A DNA stretch of 6,610 nt from Bacteroidota bacterium (GCA_002748015.1 PDRH01000097.1:1-6610), one strand, 5' to 3'; counted from the first letter of the stretch, positions 1 through 6,443 are shown. Program-made: numbers and translations. Notes: generated by a model not told the origin, from the letters alone.

Positions 1-2351
1 TAGCCCGCGAACTGGCTGCCCGGGAGATTGTCCACGGCATCAGCCTCTGCGACCCGGCGGTGGGCTCGGGGCACTTCCTGGTATCAGCCATGAACGAGCT
101 GCTGCTACGCAAGGTGGAGCTGAGCGGCGGACTATGCGATGAGGAGGGACGCTACATAGACAACGCTGACCTCGTCCACCATGCAGACGAGGTTCTGGTA
201 AACCACAAGGGCCACGAGCTACGCTACACCAAGGCCATTAGCCAGGCAAAACCAGATGGCAAAAGCTTGCCCCCGCAACTCATACAGAAGGCCATGTTCC
301 GCGAGAAGCAGGGCATCATAGAGCACTGCCTCTACGGGGCGGACATCAACCCTACCTCGGTCAAGATCTGCAAGCTACGCCTCTGGATAGAGCTACTCAA
401 GAGCGCCTACTACGATACGGCAAGCCAGCAACTACACACCCTCCCCAACCTGGAGACAAGAATAGTCGTAGCCGATAGCCTCATCCCCCTACCCAAAGGG
501 GAAAATAGCCTGGTCAACGGGCTGGATACCATGATGCAAGAGCTACAGGAGAACAGGCAGCTATACTTCAAGGCCCACGCCCAAAGCGAGAAAGAGGAGC
601 TTCGGAATAGCTATAATACGCTCCGGGCCGAGATTGCGAAACTCGAAGACCTCGATACCTTTGCACCCAAGAAAACGCGGGAGATGCTCGCCTGGAGCCC
701 CTACGAAACCAGCCACCCCTGCACCTTCTTCGACCCCGACTGGATGTTCGGCATTAAGGAGGGCTTCGACATCATCATAGGCAATCCGCCCTACATATCC
801 ACCAAGGGGATAGACAAGGCCTACAAGAACACGCTTATGGGCTACTACGGTTTTGCCGATGACACCTACAGCCACTTCTTCTTCCGTGCGCTAGAGCATG
901 GCGGTTCCGATGGGAACTTCAGAGGGCTACTCAAGGAGGGGGGTATCCTAAGCTTCATCACCTCCAAAAGCTTCTGGACAACCCCCACCAAGCGCAACCT
1001 CAGAGACCTGTTGCTGAGCTACCAGCTCATGGAGGTGGAGGATGCGGGTAATCCTTTTGACGGAGTAACGGTAGACACCTCCATCGTTCGACTCAAAAAG
1101 CATACGCCAGCCCAAGGGCATCGCTTCACATTCGTAGGGAAGGTCAGCGAAGGAGAAACGCAAAATGCAGAGATGGTCTTCCCCCCAATTGAGCAGACTA
1201 CCTATAGCAATGCGCCCAATGCGGTCTTCTTCACACCCTGCGAGGAGAACCTCAGCATGCTCCAGCGATTCGGGGCTAGGGTGAATGAGCTACTCGAAGA
1301 GTGGTGGGATAGCATCAGGACCTCCTCGCTCATAGGTAGGCACGAGCAGGAGCTGGCGACCTACAGGAAGTCGCTACAGCCGGGCGACATAGCCCTCCTG
1401 GGCCTCCTCACTGACGGCGGGCAGGGCCTGGCCACAGGCGACAACGCCAGCTTCCTGGCAGTACGAGCTAGCTCTAATCTGGCCGAACAGGTCAAGGCGC
1501 AACGAGCCGAAAAGCTCTACAGCCTGGTAAGGAATGGTACGATAGACCTTGAGGAGCTGCAGAAGGTACTCCCCACCCACAGAGCGTTTAGCCACATACA
1601 GGACTTCCACCACTTCCTTAGAAGCCTATCCGAAAGCCAGATAGCCGAACTCTTCGAGAACCTACGCCAAGAGCATGGTAAGGATACCTTCGGGCAGGGC
1701 TTCATCCATAGGCTGATAGATGATGCGCAGCTAGCCGATGCAAACCGCCTGACGCAAAGCGAAAAGGAGAACGGCATAGCACCTCAACTCCCCCACTACG
1801 TACCCTACGACAAGGGGGACAGGGAGGGCAACCGCTGGTATGCCGAAACGCCCTACGCCATAGACTGGTCAGAGGGAAGCGTAGATGCCCTGAAGAGCAG
1901 CAAGGACGCCCGCTACCAAGGGGCAAAGTTCTACTTCCAGGAGGGCTTCTGCTGGAGCGACATCAACACCTTCTACATCAAGTGCCGCCGCAAGGGCAGA
2001 ACGGTCAACGACGTCAAGAGCATGTCCATGTATGCACAGCCCGGCATCACTGCAGACCCCACCATATGCGATAGCCTAGACCTATGGACCTCCTTCTACA
2101 TCGCCGTGCTGAGCAACCAGTGCTTCATCCCCCGCTACATCAAGAGCTTCATCAGCACCACCGAGACCTTCCAGATTAACGACGGGCGAAAGATACCCAT
2201 CGTCATCCCCACGCCCAGCCAGCTCAAGGCAGTTCACGCGCTCGTTGACCAGGCAATAGCCATCAAGAAGGGGGAGAGCAAAGCCAACCGGCAAAAGGTG
2301 GAGGAGGACATTGAGGACCTCATCGCCACCATCTACGGGATGAAAGGCTAG
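1..2351 (+). CDS. Eco57I-type (type IIG-like) adenine DNA methyltransferase / restriction-modification protein, 5'-truncated
   Basis: This is the C-terminal part of a DNA N6-adenine methyltransferase that would transfer methyl groups from S-adenosylmethionine to a specific DNA site. The reading frame is open from base 3, so the GTG at base 60 is not the start; it lies inside SAM-binding motif I, DPAVGSGHF (bases 51-77). Further motifs follow in the usual order: YGADINP (acidic SAM contact, bases 333-353), VVADSLIPLP, and the catalytic GNPPY (bases 780-794). The rest, about 520 residues, fits a target-recognition region of TaqI/Eco57I type, with conserved-looking blocks near the end such as FCWSDIN and FQINDGRKIPIVIPTPSQL. 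About 782 residues are visible. Bacteroidota relatives are often over 1000 residues and can carry an N-terminal nuclease in the same chain (type IIG), but that part is outside the window, so cleavage activity is not shown. A BREX PglX-like enzyme is a less likely alternative. The gene ends in tandem TAG codons and no terminator hairpin is visible before the convergent gene 18 bp away. Confidence 0.9.
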   Translation, partial: ARELAAREIVHGISLCDPAVGSGHFLVSAMNELLLRKVELSGGLCDEEGRYIDNADLVHHADEVLVNHKGHELRYTKAISQAKPDGKSLPPQLIQKAMFREKQGIIEHCLYGADINPTSVKICKLRLWIELLKSAYYDTASQQLHTLPNLETRIVVADSLIPLPKGENSLVNGLDTMMQELQENRQLYFKAHAQSEKEELRNSYNTLRAEIAKLEDLDTFAPKKTREMLAWSPYETSHPCTFFDPDWMFGIKEGFDIIIGNPPYISTKGIDKAYKNTLMGYYGFADDTYSHFFFRALEHGGSDGNFRGLLKEGGILSFITSKSFWTTPTKRNLRDLLLSYQLMEVEDAGNPFDGVTVDTSIVRLKKHTPAQGHRFTFVGKVSEGETQNAEMVFPPIEQTTYSNAPNAVFFTPCEENLSMLQRFGARVNELLEEWWDSIRTSSLIGRHEQELATYRKSLQPGDIALLGLLTDGGQGLATGDNASFLAVRASSNLAEQVKAQRAEKLYSLVRNGTIDLEELQKVLPTHRAFSHIQDFHHFLRSLSESQIAELFENLRQEHGKDTFGQGFIHRLIDDAQLADANRLTQSEKENGIAPQLPHYVPYDKGDREGNRWYAETPYAIDWSEGSVDALKSSKDARYQGAKFYFQEGFCWSDINTFYIKCRRKGRTVNDVKSMSMYAQPGITADPTICDSLDLWTSFYIAVLSNQCFIPRYIKSFISTTETFQINDGRKIPIVIPTPSQLKAVHALVDQAIAIKKGESKANRQKVEEDIEDLIATIYGMKG

Positions 2352-2369
2352 TAGAAAAAAAGGGATATC

Positions 2370-3479
2370 CTAGAGCTTGAAGTAGGCCACCAGCTCCCGC
2401 AGCTTCTCGGCCTGCACGGTCATACTCTCCGAAGTCGTTGCTAGCTCCCCGGAGGTCTGCGCATTCTGCTGAGCCACCCTATTCAACTCACGCACAGCAT
2501 TACTCACCTGCTCCACGCTATGCCCCTGCGCCACGCTCGCCCGGAATATATCGTCAACGAGCCTGGCCGTCGTATCTATCTCCGGTATAATCTCTGATAT
2601 CCTAACACCAGCACCATCCGCCTGCTGCTTGGTTGTCTCCGAAAGGGATGTCAGCTCCTCGGCCGCCCCCCTGCTCCGCTCGGCCAGCTTACGCACCTCG
2701 GTGGCTACCACTGAGAAACCCCTCCCCTGCTCCCCAGCCCTGGCCGCCTCAATCGCTGCATTCAGCGCCAGGATATTCGTCTGCGCTGCAAGATCCATAA
2801 TTATCTGGATCTTATCGTTGACCACACCATGCGACTCTACAGACACGCTCGCCTTCTGGCCTATATCCAGAATGTTACTATGGATAGACCCCGAACGATC
2901 AGAGGCGAACTTCGCCTGCTGGGTATTCTCGCTGATGTACGAGCTGAGCCCCTCCATCGAAGCGGAAATCTCCTCCGCAGAACTCGCCTGCTTACTCGCC
3001 ACGCTGGAAAGCCCCTCAGAAATACCGTTTATCTGGCCACTCACGCTATTGAGGCTATCGGCATTCTGCGCTATCTCCGAAACGATACCCCGCAGACTGG
3101 ACTGCAGCTGCGAAAGGGAATCGTTCAGCTTACCAAGCTCATTCTCACCGGTAGAAGCACTAAACTCCACGTTCAGGTTACCCAGAGAGAGCTGCTCCAC
3201 GCTCTCAGCAAAGTCCTTCAGCGGCTTCTTGAACAGGGAATTAATCAGGTAGATGGACAGAATGGTACAAGTCGCCACGATAATAACGCTTACCGTAGAG
3301 CTATAGTAGCCCAGCTCGCTGAGGCGAGAGGACGTAGTCAAAACGTTCGCAAGAACAGTAAGGATGATACCAATCTTGAAGCCCGTTGACTTCCTGAGGA
3401 AGAACCACAGTACAACAACAGCTACAACCAGGCCCAGTACCACACGGAATAGCAGCTGTGAAAGGAAGCTAGAGTCCAT
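2370..3479 (-). CDS. Methyl-accepting chemotaxis protein without an extracellular sensor domain
   Basis: This 369-residue chemoreceptor-like signalling protein sits in the inner membrane. Hydrophobic stretches at about residues 7-28, 33-49 and 62-80 suggest two or three membrane passes with only short loops, so there is no periplasmic ligand-binding domain. A HAMP-like linker (about 80-133) follows, then the long helical signalling domain. The kinase-contact hairpin is clear at about 228-269 (LAAQTNILALNAAIEAARAG, then EQGRGFSVVATEVRKLAERS). ASSAEEISAS at 165-174 matches the methylation-site consensus; no C-terminal NWETF-like pentapeptide for CheR is present (the end is VAYFKL). About 119 residues on each side of the hairpin tip suggest a receptor of the 34-heptad size class, a rough estimate. 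Only one ATG fits the domain layout and it has no Shine-Dalgarno. No other chemotaxis genes are nearby. The trigger could be a membrane or cytoplasmic state; that is inference. Confidence 0.92.
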   Translation of the reverse strand: MDSSFLSQLLFRVVLGLVVAVVVLWFFLRKSTGFKIGIILTVLANVLTTSSRLSELGYYSSTVSVIIVATCTILSIYLINSLFKKPLKDFAESVEQLSLGNLNVEFSASTGENELGKLNDSLSQLQSSLRGIVSEIAQNADSLNSVSGQINGISEGLSSVASKQASSAEEISASMEGLSSYISENTQQAKFASDRSGSIHSNILDIGQKASVSVESHGVVNDKIQIIMDLAAQTNILALNAAIEAARAGEQGRGFSVVATEVRKLAERSRGAAEELTSLSETTKQQADGAGVRISEIIPEIDTTARLVDDIFRASVAQGHSVEQVSNAVRELNRVAQQNAQTSGELATTSESMTVQAEKLRELVAYFKL

Positions 3480-3589
3480 AATACGCCTACGAATTTCTAC
3501 GAGTACGAAAAATAAACCGCTACCCTAGATGGCTACAAAAAGAACAACATGAATGAAGCCAAAAGACGTAGCAACATAGTACGATGCGA

Positions 3590-3620
3590 CAAATATACGT
3601 ATAGGCTCGATAGGCCGCAA
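3590..3620 (-). promoter_or_regulatory. Bacteroidota-type promoter for the chemoreceptor gene
   Basis: Read on the minus strand, TTG (3620-3618) is followed after 20 bp by TATATTTG (3597-3590), matching the Bacteroidota -33/-7 pattern TTG, 19-21 bp, TAnnTTTG. Transcription would start near 3583, giving a leader of about 100 nt before the ATG at 3479. Three ATAGGC words (3601, 3610 and 3625 on the plus strand) lie in and next to the spacer and could be a regulator site. This is a pattern match only. Confidence 0.6.
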
Positions 3621-3933
3621 GTCTATAGGCCTACCGCACCGCTCAGAGGTACAATCGCACCCAGGATTAAAACGGCCTATCAGGCTGGAATTAACTACCT
3701 TTGCTCCCGCATCAATGACCAAGAGACCGTTGCTATATTGAACAAATATAGCCTGTAACCGCATGGCTTTCAGCGACAAAATACCCAGAAGTGTAGGAAC
3801 GCAAGGAAAGACTGCCGCGAGGGGCTACGGACACACTCCCCTCCTGGCTTAGAATAGTAGAGGCGAGACAGCTACAAACCACTCAATCGGCGTAAGCCCG
3901 CACCATCCGACATAGTGGGTTGCAAGTAGACCG

Positions 3934-3960
3934 TAGGCATAGCGGCTCGCCGCATGCCTA
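3934..3960 (+). repeat. REP-like GC-rich palindrome, copy 1
   Basis: The left arm TAGGCATAGCGGC and right arm GCCGCATGCCTA are separated by TC. The arms pair over 12 bp with one unpaired A in the left arm (after TAGGCAT). This is the most regular of three copies in the window. It lies 71 bp before the likely mnmD start, and an in-frame upstream ATG (3954) falls within its right arm. There is no T-run after it on either strand, so it is not a typical intrinsic terminator. Confidence 0.75.
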
Positions 3961-4031
3961 GAGCAACGAATAGAAGTAAAACGAATTGGGATGTTCACCA
4001 CCTACCCACCACCCCACTAGCCGAAAAGCCT

Positions 4032-4742
4032 ATGAAAAGCAACCAAACGCCCCTACGCCTCCAGCTAACCGAGGACGGCAGCAGCACCATCATTCAGGGC
4101 GACCAAACCAGCTCGGAGAGTTACCACTCCACCCGTGGCGCCCTCAGCGAAGCCCGCTACGTCTTCGCCCGCTACGGCCTCGGCACCTGGCTAGACGCAC
4201 ACCCGCTAGCCACCCCGGCCCGCCCCATACGCATCCTGGAGTACGGCCTAGGGACCGGCCTCAACCTCTTGGCCACCATGGAGCTTACCCTAGCCTCAAA
4301 ACTCCCTTTCAGCTACGAAGGGTTGGAGGCCCATCCGCTACCCGAAAACCTCCTCGCCCAGATGCAGCTAGGCGATGCCGACCAAGCGGCGGTAGCCCTA
4401 TGGCGAAAGGCCATGAACGCTCCCTGGGATACCCCGCTCTCCCTCAGCCCCACCATCCACCTCAACAAGCGCAACATCCGCTTTCAGGACTTCACCCCTC
4501 ACCCCGCCAGCCAGGACATCGTCTACTTCGATGCCTTCAGCCCCTCCACCCGCCCTGAGCTCTGGACCGCAGAGATATTCCAGAAGGCCCACCATGCGCT
4601 CGCCCCCAGCGGCATCCTCGTAACCTACTCCGCCAGCGGCCTAGCCAAGCGCGCCCTACGCGCTGCCGGCTTCCACGTACAACGGCTACCCGGCGCGCTC
4701 GGAAAGCACCACATGCTCCTAGCCCGCAAGCAAAACAGGTAA
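4032..4742 (+). CDS. mnmD: tRNA (mnm5s2U34)-methyltransferase MnmD, stand-alone form
   Basis: This cytosolic SAM-dependent enzyme of the Methyltransf_30 (DUF752) family performs the last methylation of the wobble-uridine modification, turning nm5(s2)U34 into mnm5(s2)U34 in certain tRNAs after MnmE/MnmG action. The 236-residue protein shows the family blocks in order: YHSTRGALSEARYVF (about 31-45), SAM motif I EYGLGTGLN (70-78), YEGLEAHPL (95-103), FDAFSP...PELWT (166-179), TYSASGLAKRALRAAGF (198-214) and LPGALGKHHML (219-229). It lacks the FAD oxidase half found in the E. coli MnmC fusion; stand-alone forms are known, for example in Aquifex. ATG 4032 is preferred over ATG 3954: the extra 26 residues have no family similarity and the earlier ATG lies inside a repeat. 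The upstream bases ccgaaaagcct are A-rich with no real Shine-Dalgarno, as is common in Bacteroidota. The gene is monocistronic and convergent with the LRR gene. Confidence 0.9.
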   Translation: MKSNQTPLRLQLTEDGSSTIIQGDQTSSESYHSTRGALSEARYVFARYGLGTWLDAHPLATPARPIRILEYGLGTGLNLLATMELTLASKLPFSYEGLEAHPLPENLLAQMQLGDADQAAVALWRKAMNAPWDTPLSLSPTIHLNKRNIRFQDFTPHPASQDIVYFDAFSPSTRPELWTAEIFQKAHHALAPSGILVTYSASGLAKRALRAAGFHVQRLPGALGKHHMLLARKQNR

Positions 4743-4791
4743 CCCTACATAGGCAATCTAAATCGTCACAATTAAACCCACCACGAGCCCG

Positions 4792-4818
4792 TAGGCATAG
4801 CGCCGCGCCGCATGCCTA
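4792..4818 (+). repeat. REP-like GC-rich palindrome, copy 2
   Basis: This is the same element and orientation as at 3934-3960. The left arm is TAGGCATAGCGCC, with one G-to-C change that makes a mismatch; the spacer is GC; the right arm GCCGCATGCCTA is unchanged. It starts 50 bp after the mnmD stop, so copies 1 and 2 flank mnmD. The preceding GAGCCC is also found before copy 3. It could form a hairpin at the mnmD transcript end, but no clear T-run follows it. Confidence 0.75.
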
Positions 4819-4830
4819 AAATAGCAAATG

Positions 4831-4864
4831 AAAAAAGGGGGGCACTGCCTAACGCATGCCCCCC
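4831..4864 (-). terminator. Rho-independent terminator of the LRR lipoprotein gene
   Basis: On the minus strand a perfect 8-bp stem GGGGGGCA (4864-4857) / TGCCCCCC (4844-4837) with a 12-nt loop is followed directly by TTTTTT (4836-4831). It begins 24 bp after the LRR gene stop. On the plus strand the stem is followed by ATTAGTCT, so it would work poorly as a terminator for mnmD. Confidence 0.9.
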
Positions 4865-4888
4865 ATTAGTCTGGCAAACTTCCGCCAG

Positions 4889-6034
4889 CTAGAAGACCAA
4901 GCCCCGGTCAGCCCCATCCTCATCCTTTATATCCCAATCCAGCTGGCCAGCATCATACTTCGCCTTCTGCTCCGGCGTAACCTTTATCTCCGTCAGGGGA
5001 TTGTAGCTCACATCCAGTGTGTAGAGCTTTGGGTTCTTGCTCACATCCAGGTTCATAACCTTGTTCCCCGTGAAATCCAATCCGCTCAAATCAGGGCAAT
5101 TGCTCACATCCAGCGCCTGCAGCTTACCGTACACCACCGTCGGCTCGCCTACTATGGTACTCACATTAACATCACCCAGGCACGATAGCAGCAGCAGCTT
5201 GTGGTTATTGGAAACATCCAGGCTCTGAAGCGAGTTGCTGGCGATCGTGAGACTCTCCAACTCCGGGCACCCGCTAACATCGATGGAGGCCAGCTTATTC
5301 TTGCAATTATCATACCGCCCCCACCTCACGAACTTCAGCTTTGAGCAAGCCGAGAAATCCAGGCTAGTAACATTCCCCACATTCGTCGCCTCCACGTGCT
5401 CCAGCTTCGCATTCTGCCCCAAGCTCAGGCTCGCCATATCCATGAACGAGAGAAGCAAGCGCTTAAGCGCCACATTCTTGCTCAGGTCCAGCGACTGCAT
5501 CTCCGGGCTATTCTCCAACTTCAGGAACTCTAGCTTCTCGTTCTTGCTCAAGTCCAAGCTCGGCAGGTGTGCATCGATTAGCGCCAGCTCCTTAAGCTCC
5601 TTGTTCCCGCTCACATCCACTGCGCTCAGCTTGTACGTACGCGTCGCAAAGGTCGTCACCCGCCCATAAATCGTAATCGCTTGCCCCGTAGGTAGCTCCT
5701 CCAGTGCCGTCCACGGCCCAAAGCCTTTAAAGGCCTCCCCCTCATCCTTCGTCCCATTCCCGTTGCGGTCGATCCAGACGAACTGCTCGTCCGCCTCATT
5801 CTCACACTCGATATCCACCTCCAAGTAGTCCCCCTCCTGTAGCGTGAAGCTCATGCTACACGCCGCATTCGCATCGGGATCACCACCCTTACTGCTCTTC
5901 TTATCCGAATCTCCACCTCCCTTCTCCTCCATCCCCGGATCATCATCGTCATCATCCTCACACGCTGGCAACACCAGCGCCACCGCACCTATCGCCAACG
6001 GCACCATAAACCATTTCATCCATGTACACTTCAT
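4889..6034 (-). CDS. Leucine-rich-repeat surface lipoprotein
   Basis: This is a predicted 381-residue outer-membrane or surface lipoprotein. The start at 6034 is chosen because GGAGGA (6046-6041) sits six bases before it; the ATG at 6040 touches that site and would only add two residues. The signal peptide ends in VLPAC, with the lipobox cysteine at residue 25, followed by Glu and six Asp. An acidic run right after the cysteine resembles the Bacteroidota lipoprotein surface-export signal. A Gly/Lys/Asp-rich linker runs to about residue 57. A beta-type domain follows, with DRNGNGTKDEGE at 89-100, an EF-hand-like calcium loop. From about 137 to 348 there are nine LRR units of mostly 21-22 residues (26 and 36 in two), each starting like SLDLSKN or ALDVSNC, then a short acidic tail. 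No type IX secretion C-terminal domain is seen. Such proteins often bind other proteins or host surfaces; the ligand here is unknown. It has its own promoter, leader and terminator. Confidence 0.9.
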   Translation of the reverse strand: MKCTWMKWFMVPLAIGAVALVLPACEDDDDDDPGMEEKGGGDSDKKSSKGGDPDANAACSMSFTLQEGDYLEVDIECENEADEQFVWIDRNGNGTKDEGEAFKGFGPWTALEELPTGQAITIYGRVTTFATRTYKLSAVDVSGNKELKELALIDAHLPSLDLSKNEKLEFLKLENSPEMQSLDLSKNVALKRLLLSFMDMASLSLGQNAKLEHVEATNVGNVTSLDFSACSKLKFVRWGRYDNCKNKLASIDVSGCPELESLTIASNSLQSLDVSNNHKLLLLSCLGDVNVSTIVGEPTVVYGKLQALDVSNCPDLSGLDFTGNKVMNLDVSKNPKLYTLDVSYNPLTEIKVTPEQKAKYDAGQLDWDIKDEDGADRGLVF

Positions 6035-6040
6035 CACCAT

Positions 6041-6046
6041 TCCTCC
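6041..6046 (-). promoter_or_regulatory. Strong Shine-Dalgarno that decides the LRR gene start
   Basis: On the minus strand AAAAGGAGGA precedes two in-frame ATG codons. The GGAGGA core is directly adjacent to ATG 6040 and six bases from ATG 6034. The latter spacing is normal for initiation, so 6034 is preferred. A near-perfect Shine-Dalgarno is notable in Bacteroidota, where these sites are rare; none is visible before the other two gene starts in this window. Confidence 0.7.
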
Positions 6047-6120
6047 TTTTCGTTAAACAATCGCACAAAAAAGCCCCCCACGCCGCAGCACAGAGAGCCA
6101 TAGTGCATAGAGCTAGCACC

Positions 6121-6135
6121 GACATGCTTCATGTC
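6121..6135 (-). other. Small hairpin in the LRR gene leader (proximal)
   Basis: GACATG (6121-6126) and CATGTC (6130-6135) form a perfect 6-bp stem with a 3-nt loop, flanked on both sides by AGCACC or GCACC. It lies in the predicted 5' leader between the homopolymer tract and the start codon. A function in translation or mRNA stability is only a guess. Confidence 0.45.
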
Positions 6136-6176
6136 AGCACCACCGCATACATCGCAAGTACCTCTCTGAGATTCGA

Positions 6177-6189
6177 GGGGGGGGGGGGG
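6177..6189. repeat. Homopolymer tract G13 (C13 in the LRR transcript)
   Basis: Thirteen consecutive G on the plus strand form by far the longest mononucleotide run in the window. Tracts of this length are prone to slippage in bacteria. It lies 143 bp upstream of the LRR start and about 90 bp downstream of the predicted promoter, inside the expected leader rather than in a credible coding frame. Confidence 0.95.
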
Positions 6190-6196
6190 CTTACCA

Positions 6197-6213
6197 TTCC
6201 TGAAAAACAGGAA
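6197..6213 (-). other. Small hairpin in the LRR gene leader (distal)
   Basis: TTCCTG (6197-6202) and CAGGAA (6208-6213) form a perfect 6-bp stem around five A (five U in the transcript). It sits seven bases from the G13/C13 tract on the promoter side. The stem is short and could be chance. Confidence 0.45.
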
Positions 6214-6280
6214 CTTACAACCATCATGGGCAACTGGCTTACCAAACCACCTACGCTTACACTACACCCCTTCATGACAA

Positions 6281-6310
6281 CAAAGATAGCTAAATATTTC
6301 AACTTGCCAA
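6281..6310 (-). promoter_or_regulatory. Bacteroidota-type promoter for the LRR lipoprotein gene
   Basis: On the minus strand TTG (6310-6308), a 19-bp AT-rich spacer and TATCTTTG (6288-6281) match the Bacteroidota primary sigma factor pattern very well. The start of transcription would be near 6275, giving a leader of about 240 nt. No other TAnnTTTG was found between here and the start codon. Confidence 0.7.
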
Positions 6311-6399
6311 GGAATGCATACCTCTGCTACACATTCTACACGTACCTATTCCCCCTCCCCAAAACCGCTCGCTTTGACGCACTAGGCCGCTAGAGCCCC

Positions 6400-6426
6400 T
6401 AGGCATAGCGGCGCGCCGCATACCTC
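6400..6426 (+). repeat. REP-like GC-rich palindrome, copy 3
   Basis: This is the third copy in the same orientation. Left arm TAGGCATAGCGGC, spacer GC, right arm GCCGCATACCTC, which has two changes against the other copies and so pairs less well at the outer end. The central GCGGCGCGCCGC is a perfect palindrome. GAGCCC precedes it, as in copy 2. It starts 18 bp beyond the stop codon of the minus-strand gene ending at 6444. Confidence 0.75.
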
Positions 6427-6443
6427 TGCACATACCATCCCCC

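Larger units (their letters stand above)
3480..4031. other. Non-coding divergent intergenic region between the chemoreceptor gene and mnmD
   Basis: No convincing gene is seen in these 552 bases. Two overlapping short frames (3525-3779 minus, 3549-3758 plus) mirror each other and show no domain, signal peptide or ribosome binding site. The stretch holds the minus-strand promoter, a second isolated TATATTTG (3750-3743, minus) and a plus-strand TACCTTTG (3696-3703), neither with a well-spaced -33 element. It also holds a weak GAGGGG/CCCCTC inverted repeat (3819-3843) and one copy of the 27-bp palindrome. The stretch around 3480-3760 looks more AT-rich than the neighbouring genes. The mnmD promoter must lie in here but could not be fixed. 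Confidence 0.6.

Noticed and set aside
2352..2372. A7 run with GGATATCC between the two convergent genes as a bidirectional terminator
   Set aside because: GGATATCC is a self-palindrome with no room for a loop, so no stable hairpin precedes the T-run.
3696..3703. TACCTTTG as a -7 box for mnmD on the plus strand
   Set aside because: No TTG or TTTG lies 19-21 bp upstream, and the leader would exceed 300 nt. The same word also occurs by chance inside the methyltransferase gene.
3743..3750. Second minus-strand TATATTTG as a further chemoreceptor promoter
   Set aside because: The nearest TTTG is 26 bp away, too far for the usual 19-21 bp spacing; the box at 3590-3597 is better placed.
3525..3779. 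Overlapping short frames on both strands (3525-3779 minus, 3549-3758 plus)
   Set aside because: They mirror each other, lack ribosome sites and domains, and overlap the predicted chemoreceptor promoter.
3819..3843. GAGGGG/CCCCTC inverted repeat as a terminator
   Set aside because: The 13-nt loop is long, there is no T-run after it on either strand, and no gene ends nearby.
3986..4558. Plus-strand 190-residue frame rich in Pro, His and Arg
   Set aside because: It is a shifted reading of mnmD with extreme composition; mnmD itself has clear family motifs.
5000..5640. Repeated CTCACATCCA-like words resembling a repeat array
   Set aside because: They encode the LDVS core of the LRR units in frame, differ from each other and have no unique spacers, so this is not a CRISPR array.
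6022..6393. Plus-strand 123-residue open frame crossing the G13 tract
   Set aside because: It is antisense to the LRR start, leader and promoter, has no ribosome binding site and no recognisable domain, and reads the homopolymer as a Gly run. It looks like chance coding of a non-coding leader.
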